From the IMG/VR virus record IMGVR_UViG_3300048838_000072, positions 1 through 20,274 of that record: a DNA stretch of 20,274 nucleotides, one strand, 5' to 3'. The notes below the pieces were generated by a model. It was not told where the DNA came from, did no database searches, and saw only the letters and a program-made list of their open reading frames with translations. The position numbers were made by a program, and so were the translations under genes. The stretch comes from a virus. Positions 15,070 through 20,274 of this stretch are shown here, piece by piece; position 1 is the first letter of the stretch; every line of letters begins with the position of its first letter.

Positions 15070-15322
15070 GGCGGGACTCCACGAGGTCCGCGCGGATCGC
15101 CGGCGGCAGGGCGAGCAACGTCTTCATGTGCGCGCGGATGTACCGCGGGAGCTTCCGTGTCGCCCCGCGGTACTGCATATATGTGGTGTAGGCGGTCCCG
15201 AGCACGCGCGAGGCCTCCTTGGAGGAGACGCCGCAGACCCGCTCGAAATCCAGCACGAAATCGTTGACCATGCGCGAACGGTATGCGGTGCGTACCGGCG
15301 GTCGCAACCCCGTGATTCGCAT
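15056..15322 (-). CDS. Small helix-turn-helix protein upstream of terminase
   Basis: An 88-residue frame. The recognisable part begins at Met18 (ATG 15271): 'MVNDFVLDFERVCGVSSKEA', then 'RVLGTAYTTYMQYRGATRKLPRYIRAHMKTLLALP', a Cro/XRE-like helix-turn-helix arrangement in which 'SSKEASRVLGTAYTTYMQYR' would hold the two helices. Proteins of this pattern are common next to terminase genes in related siphophages. Two starts are possible. ATG 15322 has AGAGGG upstream at rather long spacing. ATG 15271 lacks a clear ribosome site but fits the third-position GC better. The 3' end overlaps the small terminase start. It could regulate the late operon or assist packaging; neither is shown. TGCACC repeats just upstream (15329-15346) are a candidate operator. 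Confidence 0.6.
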   Translation of the reverse strand: MRITGLRPPVRTAYRSRMVNDFVLDFERVCGVSSKEASRVLGTAYTTYMQYRGATRKLPRYIRAHMKTLLALPPAIRADLVESRRGGE

Positions 15323-15406
15323 TGCGGATGCACCCTCTTTGCACCACGGTCAGAAAACGCATAGGGATCAAGCGCATACGCGGTTCGAGAATCCTGAAGA
15401 AGGACA

Positions 15407-15437
15407 CCTATAGCGCCTGAAAAGGTAATAAAAACAA
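15407..15437 (-). promoter_or_regulatory. Candidate promoter for the late (packaging/head/tail) operon
   Basis: On the minus strand, TTGTTT (15437-15432) and TATAGG (15412-15407) are separated by 19 bases, in the only AT-rich part of the intergenic region and upstream of the HTH and terminase genes. The boxes match sigma-70 moderately and the spacing is long, so this is only a candidate. It overlaps the inverted repeat AAGGTA...TACCTT (15422-15443), which could be an operator. Confidence 0.3.
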
Positions 15438-15443
15438 TACCTT
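15422..15443. repeat. AT-rich inverted repeat AAGGTA-N10-TACCTT
   Basis: Six-base perfect arms around a ten-base A-rich centre (AAGGTA at 15422-15427, TACCTT at 15438-15443), in an otherwise GC-rich genome and between the two TGCACC repeat pairs. The geometry resembles a recombinase core site with short arms flanking an overlap region, but it could also be a repressor operator. The role is not determined. Confidence 0.4.
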
Positions 15444-15540
15444 ACTCAAGCGCAAACCCGACATGGTGCAACACGGTGAACACTTGTTTACCATTGGCGA
15501 CCACCGCCGGGGTTGACCGGACTGCACCAGGGCTGCACCA

Positions 15541-15750
15541 GTGGCCTACATCGAGAAGCGCGGGGAGAAGTGGCGCGTCCTGATCCGCAAGCGAGGCCGT
15601 GCGCCGATTAGCCGGACCTTTCGGCTCAAGGCGCAAGCCGAAAGATGGGCACGGGAGATCGAGGTCGCCATCGAGTCCGAGGACGCCGGACGCGCTACAC
15701 GAGGGGCCTGCTGGAAAAAGAAAACCCCTCGACGCCGGGTAGGAGGGTAG
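15541..15750 (+). pseudogene. Orphan N-terminal (arm-binding) domain of a tyrosine integrase
   Basis: The only credible plus-strand gene. A 69-codon frame starts with GTG at 15541, because an in-frame TGA at 15514 excludes any earlier start. Residues 2-50 ('AYIEKRGEKWRVLIRKRGRA', then 'SRTFRLKAQAERWAREIE') match the opening of many phage integrases: 'I.kRG.kWr..v.rkG....s.tF..KaeAe.Wa..iE', the three-strand AP2-like fold that binds arm-type DNA. The frame then degenerates into Arg/Lys-rich sequence and stops. The core-binding and catalytic domains are missing, and I found no remnant of them downstream. The ribosome site (AGGG) is weak. It is either a decayed integrase or a retained stand-alone DNA-binding protein. 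Confidence 0.6.
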
Positions 15751-15760
15751 CGCCGAGGGG
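15713..15760 (-). terminator. Intrinsic terminator at end of the lysis-side operon
   Basis: On the minus strand CCCCTCG (15760-15754) pairs with CGAGGGG (15731-15725), extended by three more pairs after one mismatch, and is followed by TTTTCTTTTT (15724-15715, read on the minus strand). This is a textbook rho-independent terminator for transcription arriving from the right (replication and lysis genes). It lies inside the 3' end of the integrase-like ORF, so that ORF's last codons are made of terminator DNA. Confidence 0.8.
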
Positions 15761-16024
15761 GAGGGCCGACCAGTCGTGGCGGCAAGGAACGTCGTGCTTC
15801 TTGTAGTGGACCCTCGTCTCTCCGAGGAGTCAAGCCTTCTGGCCATTCCGCAGGCTTTCGCGGTTGAGGCTCCCCGCCGGTACACGGTGCTCTAGGCACC
15901 CTTCAGGCGTGCGCCCCGGCGAGCCCTGTCGTGGGTTAGATGGCCTTCCGGCCCACGAGGAGGTATGAACGGCGCCGCGCCCTGCTTGTTGAGGAGTCAA
16001 TGGTGGGTTGACACACCAGACTGG
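15751..16024. other. Non-coding stretch with hairpins and short repeats
   Basis: No convincing gene is seen on either strand between the integrase-like ORF and the holin-like stop codon. A GGCC-GGAA-GGCC hairpin with a GNRA loop sits inside a CGTGGG/CCCACG stem near 15930-15960. GAGGAGTCAA is repeated at 15824-15833 and 15991-16000. Near 16000 several TTGA/TCAA palindromic units cluster, including GTTGAC (16007-16012) paired with GTCAAC (16024-16029), which overlaps the holin-like stop. A plus-strand ATG at 15965 with an adjacent AGGAGGT has too little spacing. No tRNA T-loop was recognised. It may be a leader RNA or an untranslated 3' region. Confidence 0.45.
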
Positions 16025-16213
16025 TCAACTACCGTTCGTCGCCTTCTTCGCGGCCACGTTGGCGTAGCCGTAGACCCCAAGCACGAGGGTGGCCAACGCC
16101 ACGAACGTCGGCCCGTCCATGCGGCCCGAGAGCAGTGCGATGACGCCAGCAGAGGTGTAGACCATCGCTATCAGGAACTTCCTGCTCGCGTAATCCAGGG
16201 CCTTCGAGATCAT
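16025..16213 (-). CDS. Small two-helix membrane protein, probable holin
   Basis: A 62-residue protein whose ATG overlaps the lysin stop as ATGA, so translation is probably coupled. The sequence (MISKALDYASRKFLIAMVYT onward) has two hydrophobic stretches: ~13-29 ('FLIAMVYTSAGVIALLSG') and ~36-54 ('TFVALATLVLGVYGYANVA'), separated by a short polar loop 'RMDGP' and followed by a basic tail. Size and layout fit class II holins, which make the membrane lesion that lets the endolysin or its effect reach the cell wall. An antiholin role is equally possible because another membrane protein precedes the lysin. It is the last gene before the operon terminator. Confidence 0.65.
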   Translation of the reverse strand: MISKALDYASRKFLIAMVYTSAGVIALLSGRMDGPTFVALATLVLGVYGYANVAAKKATNGS

Positions 16214-16698
16214 GCTTCGTTCCTCGACACGGGGGCGCTCAACGCGAGCGTTGGCAAGGCGGCCACCGGGGGCAGCGGCTCGCCTGCCGGCCAGCGGAAC
16301 CCGAGGACGCGTGACCGCTCGAAGGGCGCAATACTGACTGCATTGCCCTGGTTTCCGCCCAGAACAAGCAAGTTGCCACGGGCGTCCCGGCCAACGACGA
16401 ACCCAACATGGCCGCCACCCTGCCGGCTGAACACGACGACCGCGCCGCGTGCAGCCACATCTATCGGTTGGCCCCATTCGAGCCACGCCTGCGCCCGCAT
16501 CCAGTAGCGCGGCAACGGATGGCCGGCAGACTTGACGCAGTGGGCAACGAACACCCCGCACCAGGGCGTCTCGTCGTCCGTCCACCACGCGCGGAGATCC
16601 TCCAGCCAGCGGAGAATCACACTCTCGTGCCGCGGCCCCGGGATCTCCTTCAGACCGTTGTACCGGAACCCCTCGGTGAGCCATGCCGGGTCGTTCAC
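16210..16698 (-). CDS. Peptidoglycan hydrolase, TIGR02594/CHAP-like endolysin
   Basis: A 162-residue protein starting with GTG at 16698, overlapping the previous stop as GTGA; a longer frame exists upstream but overlaps the preceding gene in a poor reading frame. It opens 'VNDPAWLTEGFRYNGLKEIP'. The probable catalytic Cys47 is in 'DDETPWCGVFVAHCVKSAG' and His97 in 'GGGHVGFVVGRD', with 'AARGAVVVFSR' between, the layout of the TIGR02594 family, a branch of NlpC/P60-CHAP amidases. It lacks a signal peptide, so it would need a holin. The Pro/Ala-rich C-terminus follows 'RSRVLGFRWP'. Activity is inferred from the conserved Cys/His pair. Confidence 0.85.
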   Translation of the reverse strand: MNDPAWLTEGFRYNGLKEIPGPRHESVILRWLEDLRAWWTDDETPWCGVFVAHCVKSAGHPLPRYWMRAQAWLEWGQPIDVAARGAVVVFSRQGGGHVGFVVGRDARGNLLVLGGNQGNAVSIAPFERSRVLGFRWPAGEPLPPVAALPTLALSAPVSRNEA

Positions 16699-16934
16699 GG
16701 CACACCATCCGGCTTGGCCATGATGAATGACCAGAACTCGGCGACGAAGCCGCCGATGGTGGCCGAAATGCCAGCCAGGATGGCGATGGTCCGCCACCCG
16801 CCGCGTGCCTGCTCGAAGGCGACCACTACGCGGTGGAGGTCCGTGCGGATGGCCTCCACGTCCCGTTGCAACTGCTCGATTTTCGCCTCGTGGGCGCCGA
16901 GGTCACGGTGGATGTCGGGGTCGCGGTCGGGCAC
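16695..16934 (-). CDS. Coiled-coil single-membrane-segment protein, holin/XhlA-like
   Basis: A 79-residue protein with GTG start at 16934 and AGGAG about 9 bases upstream. Residues ~12-45 are a charged helix with heptads ('LGAHEAKIEQLQRDVEAIRT', 'LHRVVVAFEQ'), followed by one hydrophobic segment ~48-72 ('TIAILAGISATIGGFVAEFWSFIM') and a short tail. This matches the coiled-coil-plus-one-helix plan of XhlA-type lysis proteins and of small phage holin partners. It overlaps the endolysin start as GTGA, so it is part of the lysis operon. It could be the holin, an antiholin or an anchor; the sequence alone cannot decide. No Rz/Rz1 spanin pair was recognised. Confidence 0.7.
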   Translation of the reverse strand: MPDRDPDIHRDLGAHEAKIEQLQRDVEAIRTDLHRVVVAFEQARGGWRTIAILAGISATIGGFVAEFWSFIMAKPDGVP

Positions 16935-17009
16935 GGCAGCGGGCTCCTGCTGGAGAGTGGTGGGGCGCCGCCCGAGCGTACCGCCCGCAACCCGAAGTAC
17001 GCCACCCCC

Positions 17010-17254
17010 TTATAAGTTGAGACGCTGGCGCAGCGCGGCCAGGCTGGCCTGCCGCCGCGTCTCGAAGTACGTCTCGACCACCAGGCGGTCAACCACCAGT
17101 TTCCGGCCGATCCGGTAGGTCGGGACCGGGAAGGTTCCGAGGTAGACCTGGTTCTTCGCCGTCTCGAAGGTGACCCCGAACAGGGGAGCGGCGAGTCATT
17201 GACTGCCTGAAGAAGCCTGTGGTGAAAATCCTCCGGTCGTTCCATACGGGCCAT
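17010..17254 (-). pseudogene. Excisionase/MerR-like helix-turn-helix gene with a -1 frameshift at CCCC
   Basis: ATG 17254 has a strong AGGAGGG ribosome site 9 bases upstream and begins MARMERPEDFHHRLLQAVND, then SPL. After a four-C run (minus strand, 17186-17183) the frame becomes meaningless. The overlapping frame instead reads 'LFGVTFETAKNQVYLGTFPV', 'PTYRIGRKLVVDRLVVETYF', 'ETRRQASLAALRQRLNL' to TAA at 17012-17010. That is a clear HTH_17/excisionase-type fold ('lGvs..t....i..G..P.yriGr...v.r..v..yle..r'). The second part has no start codon of its own at a useful place. One extra C, or a -1 slip of tRNA-Pro on CCCC, would join them into 81 residues. Sequencing error, true decay and programmed frameshifting are all open. 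Confidence 0.65.
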
Positions 17255-17310
17255 GTGGAAGCACCCTCCTTTGGTTGAGGGCAAAATCCTACGACCGGCG
17301 TACTGGACAG

Positions 17311-18675
17311 TCAACAGGCGGTTGAGCGCGCAGCGACAAGTTCCTTGACAGCGGCTATAAGCCGTGCTTGGCCATCCGCTTTACCGTCGAGCGCCTTGAG
17401 CACGACCTCGTCTATCGTGCCGGGCACAACCAGGTGGTGCAGGATGACCGGCCTGCCCTGGCCTTGCCGAACGAGCCGAGCGTTGAACTGTTGGTAAAGT
17501 TCCAACGACCAGGTAAGCGAGAACCAACACACGTTGCACCCACCGCGCTGTAGGTTGAGGCCGTGCCCGGCGCTCGCCGGGTGCGCGAACAACAGGGGGA
17601 TCTTCCCGTTGTTCCAGTCGTCCACGACCCGCTGGCTTTTGTCGAGGACTCGGGCCTTTGGGAACCTTTGCTTCAGGCGGTCCAGGTCGTGTTGGAACCA
17701 GTACGCCACGAGCAAGGGCTCACCGCCGAGCGACTCCACGAGATCAGCGAGCGCGTCCAACTTCGACGTGTGCAGCTCGTGGACGTTCCGGTCGTCGTCG
17801 TACAGGGCGCCGGCGGCGAACTGAAGAAGTTTGCCAGCAAGCACGGCGGCATTCGCGGGCGTGATCTCCGCGCCCGCCAGTTCGATGACGCGCTCGCGCT
17901 CGAACTCCTCGTACTTCTCGAACGCCGCCGCATCGAGCGGGCACTCGATGACATTCCGAGTGCCGGACGGCAGGCCGTCATACGACTCCACAACCTGCAC
18001 GATGTCGGAAATCTTCTCCTCGATTTCCCGTTGGGCGTGGGACTTCGGCTTCCACTCGTGTGTCCACTGGTTCAGATCGAACCAGCGTGAGCGGAATGCA
18101 GTTACCGTCCGCCCCAGCCGCTCTCCGTCGTCTAGGAGATACACCTGCGCCCACAGGTCAGCAAGCCCCTGCGGCGCCGGGGTGCCGGTCAGGATGACCA
18201 CCCTTCGGATATGCTTGAGCACCGCCTTGAGGGCCTTGAATCGCTTGCTCTGGTGGTCGGAGAACGAGCGGCTCTCGTCCACCACAACCATGTCGAACGG
18301 CCAGGCCTTGCCGTAGTGTTCAACGAGCCACGCGACATTCTCGCGGTTGATGCTGTAGATGTCTGCGTCGGCATCGAGCGCCTTCAGACGGCGCTTCTGG
18401 TCGCCGAGAACTTCGACGACGCGTAGGTGCTGGAGGTGCGACCAGTGCTGCGGCTCGTGCGGCCAAACCGTCCGCGCCACCCGTAGCGGAGCGATCACGA
18501 GGACTTTCTTCACCATCATCTCGGAGAGGAGCCTGGAGACGGCCGTGAGGGTAGTGACGGTTTTTCCTGCACCCATCAGCGCGAACAGACCAGCGCGCTC
18601 CCGCTCGCACAGGAACTCGACAGCGCGGTGCTGGTAATCGTGCAGGTCTACTTCGCTGCGAACTCGTCGATCCAC
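17311..18675 (-). CDS. SNF2-like superfamily 2 DNA helicase/translocase
   Basis: The frame is open from 18750, but the first 25 codons lie wholly inside the nuclease gene. The GTG at 18675, just before 'DLHDYQHRAVEFL', is the likelier start, giving about 454 residues. Counting from the longer start, the motifs are: I 'LMGAGKT' (58-64), Ia 'VLVIAPLRVARTVW', II 'VVVDESRS' (155-162, DEAH-like DESR), III 'ILTGTPAPQGLADLWAQ' (186-202), V 'FAHPASAGHGLNLQRGG' (388-404) and VI 'QQFNARLVRQGQ' (420-431). All are the SNF2/SWI2 set. It likely remodels DNA or protein-DNA complexes during replication or recombination. The gene sits between the VRR-NUC nuclease and the HTH gene, so nuclease and helicase may act together. 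Confidence 0.93.
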   Translation of the reverse strand: MDRRVRSEVDLHDYQHRAVEFLCERERAGLFALMGAGKTVTTLTAVSRLLSEMMVKKVLVIAPLRVARTVWPHEPQHWSHLQHLRVVEVLGDQKRRLKALDADADIYSINRENVAWLVEHYGKAWPFDMVVVDESRSFSDHQSKRFKALKAVLKHIRRVVILTGTPAPQGLADLWAQVYLLDDGERLGRTVTAFRSRWFDLNQWTHEWKPKSHAQREIEEKISDIVQVVESYDGLPSGTRNVIECPLDAAAFEKYEEFERERVIELAGAEITPANAAVLAGKLLQFAAGALYDDDRNVHELHTSKLDALADLVESLGGEPLLVAYWFQHDLDRLKQRFPKARVLDKSQRVVDDWNNGKIPLLFAHPASAGHGLNLQRGGCNVCWFSLTWSLELYQQFNARLVRQGQGRPVILHHLVVPGTIDEVVLKALDGKADGQARLIAAVKELVAARSTAC

Positions 18676-18929
18676 GCGGTAATTTCCACCATCGAACTGA
18701 ACCAATGCGCCTCGAAGCCGAGCCGCCGTAGTCTGTTGATCCACACCCATTGCGCCTTGCGTGGTTCTTTTCCAGGGCGCTTGAGTTCTATGAACGCTAT
18801 CTTGCCGCCTGGCAGCAGAACCATACGGTCCGGGAACCCCAGCAAGACCGCAGGGATGAACTTGATCGCGTAACCGCCGTGGCGCTTCGCTTCGTCTTTG
18901 AGGTGGTCTTCGACCTTGATCTCAAGCAT
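18648..18929 (-). CDS. VRR-NUC domain nuclease
   Basis: A 93-residue protein from ATG 18929, which overlaps the polymerase stop as TGATG; a TTG one codon earlier is less likely. The core is 'KRHGGYAIKFIPAVLLGFPDRMVLLPGGKIAFIELKRPG' (read in parts): the Asp of 'GFPDR' and the Glu/Lys of 'IELK' form the metal-binding PD-(D/E)XK centre of the VRR-NUC family. The rest, 'RKAQWVWINRLRRLGFEAHWFSSMVEI', is the usual C-terminal helix and strand. Stand-alone phage VRR-NUC proteins of about 90 residues occur next to SNF2 helicases and are thought to process branched DNA. Catalytic residues are intact. The exact substrate is unknown. Confidence 0.92.
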   Translation of the reverse strand: MLEIKVEDHLKDEAKRHGGYAIKFIPAVLLGFPDRMVLLPGGKIAFIELKRPGKEPRKAQWVWINRLRRLGFEAHWFSSMVEITAWIDEFAAK

Positions 18930-20274
18930 CAATCCTTCGCGTACCGCATCATCTCGCCAACACTACCGTCCAGCGGCAGGCCGGGCGCCCACTCGATAGG
19001 CCGTGCCATGATCTTCCGCACGTCGTCCGGGTGGCCGTGCGCCGCATCGAGAACCCCCTCGTCGTGGACGTGCCCAACGATGTCCTCGCGGTAGCCAGCG
19101 TCCACTAGGCGGAACAGCACCTCACGGAGGCAATCGCGCGCGATCCCCTGGTCGATGTTCTCCACCAGTTTTCCACCGTGCGTCTCCACGCGGCCCCACA
19201 CGCGCTGCGTCTTACCCGGCAACTGGCGCTCGCCCATGTAGGAGAGTTGTTTCTTCCAGCCCCACGGGCTTTCGTAGTCCTCAAGCCGCGGCTGCCAATA
19301 GCGCATGACGCGCCCGGACGGCAGTTTTATCATCAGCCAATTGGCGTCAGCCTTGAACACGCACTTCCCTGCGTGGTGCAGAGTGCCGGGCTTATCCACG
19401 GCGTTGATCGCCGCATCGGACACGGCCCACCACAGCCGCTTGATGTTGGGGTTTGCCTGCCGCCAGGCGTCTACGATTGGCTGCAACTCGTCCTCACGCA
19501 ACCCCATCTTCAAGGCGCCCATGATGATGAGAGCGTTCACGCCGCCGTAGTAGCCGAGCGCGAGTTCCGCTACCTTGCCTTTCTTACGAAGCGGGTGGTG
19601 CTCGCCAGTACGTTTCTTGTAGTCGATGAACTCCTGGAGAGGAACTCCGAACATCTCGGCGGCGGACGCTTCGTAGATCATCCCGTGCGTCTTGAAGACG
19701 TTTAGCCGCCACGTCTCCTCGGCCAACCACGCGAGCACGCGGGCCTCGATGGCGCTGAAGTCGCCGACGATGAACCGGCGGCATTGGCTCGGGATGAGCA
19801 TGGCGCGGGTCATGTTGCCGAACAGCGGCATCGCATCGCCGTACAGCATCTCGACGCCATCGAGGTCGAGGTTCAGCACGTCCTCGGGCGCCGTCTCCGG
19901 GTAGCCTTGGTTCGAGAGGTTCTGCAACTGGACAATCCGCCCGGCCCAACGCCCGGTCGGCACCGCGCCGAAGAACTGAAACATCCCGCGCAGCCGACCG
20001 TCCGCGCAGGCGGCACGCTTCGCTGCGTAGAACTTCGACCCGGATGCCTGCCGGCTCGCGTACCGGCGAATCTCCAGCACCTCACGAACCTCTGGCGGCA
20101 GGTCCTTCTTCTTCAGCGCCGCGGCGATGTCGTCCTTCCGGTAGCCCTCGAGGTACACGCCACGGCTGGCGCACCACTTGAGGATCTCGTCGCGCTGCGA
20201 AGTCGAGACGCCGGCAATAGCGATGGCCCGCTTCTGGAAGTCCTCGGCCTTCTGGTTGATCATCCCGCACACCC
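18929..20274 (-). CDS. Family A DNA polymerase, C-terminal part (runs off right edge)
   Basis: About 447 residues are visible and the frame is open to the window edge, so the true N-terminus, probably with a 3'-5' exonuclease domain, lies outside. Polymerase motifs in order: 'GRWAGRIVQLQNLSN' (thumb/palm, 'TGR' region), motif A 'VGDFSAIEARVLAWLA' with the metal-binding Asp, motif B 'RKKGKVAELALGYYGG' (O helix with Lys and Tyr), and motif C 'VGHVHDEGVLDA' with the second catalytic Asp in HDE. All catalytic residues are present. It is the phage replicative polymerase type found in T7-like and Chi/Nazgul-like viruses. The GTG at 20272 is only an edge artefact, not a supported start. Confidence 0.94.
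   Translation of the reverse strand, partial: VCGMINQKAEDFQKRAIAIAGVSTSQRDEILKWCASRGVYLEGYRKDDIAAALKKKDLPPEVREVLEIRRYASRQASGSKFYAAKRAACADGRLRGMFQFFGAVPTGRWAGRIVQLQNLSNQGYPETAPEDVLNLDLDGVEMLYGDAMPLFGNMTRAMLIPSQCRRFIVGDFSAIEARVLAWLAEETWRLNVFKTHGMIYEASAAEMFGVPLQEFIDYKKRTGEHHPLRKKGKVAELALGYYGGVNALIIMGALKMGLREDELQPIVDAWRQANPNIKRLWWAVSDAAINAVDKPGTLHHAGKCVFKADANWLMIKLPSGRVMRYWQPRLEDYESPWGWKKQLSYMGERQLPGKTQRVWGRVETHGGKLVENIDQGIARDCLREVLFRLVDAGYREDIVGHVHDEGVLDAAHGHPDDVRKIMARPIEWAPGLPLDGSVGEMMRYAKD

Larger units (their letters stand above)
15329..15540. repeat. Five TGCACC(A) repeats, two pairs phased at 11 bp
   Basis: TGCACC occurs at 15329-15334, TGCACCA at 15340-15346, TGCACCA at 15523-15529 and TGCACCA at 15534-15540; one inverted copy, TGGTGCA, lies at 15464-15470. 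Both direct pairs have start-to-start distance 11 bp, one helical turn, so a protein could bind two copies on one DNA face. One pair overlaps the leader of the minus-strand HTH gene; the other ends exactly at the GTG of the plus-strand integrase-like ORF. Such layouts are typical of integrase arm-type sites or of an operator. Binding partner unknown. Confidence 0.6.

Noticed and set aside
14410-15267. A 285-codon plus-strand open frame opposite the small terminase
   Set aside because: It is the complement of the terminase small subunit and HTH genes, with no recognisable domain.
15380-15400. Possible tRNA T-arm (GGTTCGAGAATCC)
   Set aside because: The loop would be too long, and no acceptor, D-arm or anticodon stem could be built around it.
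15442-15885. Minus-strand 147-codon frame across the intergenic region
   Set aside because: It reads through the intrinsic terminator and the antisense of the integrase-like domain, is Arg/Ser/Pro-rich, and has no ribosome site.
15965-16507. Plus-strand ORF with AGGAGGT directly before ATG 15965
   Set aside because: The Shine-Dalgarno touches the start codon, giving unusable spacing, and most of the frame is antisense to the holin-like and lysin genes.
1-20274. CRISPR array, insertion sequence, rRNA or tRNA genes
   Set aside because: No regularly spaced repeat array, no transposase-like protein with terminal repeats, and no rRNA or complete cloverleaf was recognised.

Overview
The window looks like the structural, packaging, lysis and replication half of a high-GC, lambda-type tailed phage (siphovirus morphology) of a proteobacterium. 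It could be a free virus genome or a prophage; no clear host gene is visible. Almost every credible gene lies on the minus strand, packed with ATGA, GTGA or TGATG overlaps, so the map is best read from right to left. The mix of lambda-like head genes with a family A DNA polymerase, a VRR-NUC nuclease and an SNF2-type helicase recalls the Chi/Nazgul-like siphoviruses (Casjensviridae). That placement is inference from memory of gene content.

Right to left. Replication/recombination module (20274-17311): C-terminal part of a family A DNA polymerase, VRR-NUC nuclease, SNF2-like helicase. Next is a short excisionase-like helix-turn-helix gene broken by a one-base frameshift at a C run (17254-17010). 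Lysis module (16934-16025): coiled-coil membrane protein, TIGR02594/CHAP-like peptidoglycan hydrolase, and a two-helix holin-like protein. A gene-poor stretch of about 700 bp (15323-16024) follows. It holds a minus-strand terminator, five TGCACC-type repeats, an AT-rich inverted repeat and one plus-strand 69-codon ORF that resembles only the N-terminal arm-binding domain of a tyrosine integrase.

The late operon then starts. Packaging/head (15322-5956): small HTH protein, terminase small subunit, terminase large subunit interrupted by an intein, gpW, portal, S49 protease with nested scaffold, gpD decoration, gpE major capsid, an FI-position protein and an FII-like connector. An inserted decoration cassette (5952-3903) encodes SWM/Ig-like folds and a ConA-like lectin fold. 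Tail (3906-1): an unknown connector, gpZ-like, gpU-position terminator, tail tube gpV-like, the G/GT chaperone pair with a frame change, and the start of the tape measure protein, which runs off the left edge.

The most notable elements are: (1) a full-length class 3 intein with LAGLIDADG motifs splitting the terminase P-loop between Lys and Thr; (2) an orphan integrase arm-binding domain beside helically phased TGCACC repeats and a broken excisionase-like gene, which together look like a fossil or repurposed lysogeny module; (3) the unresolved G-to-T frame change in the tail chaperone; and (4) the head-located SWM/lectin cassette.
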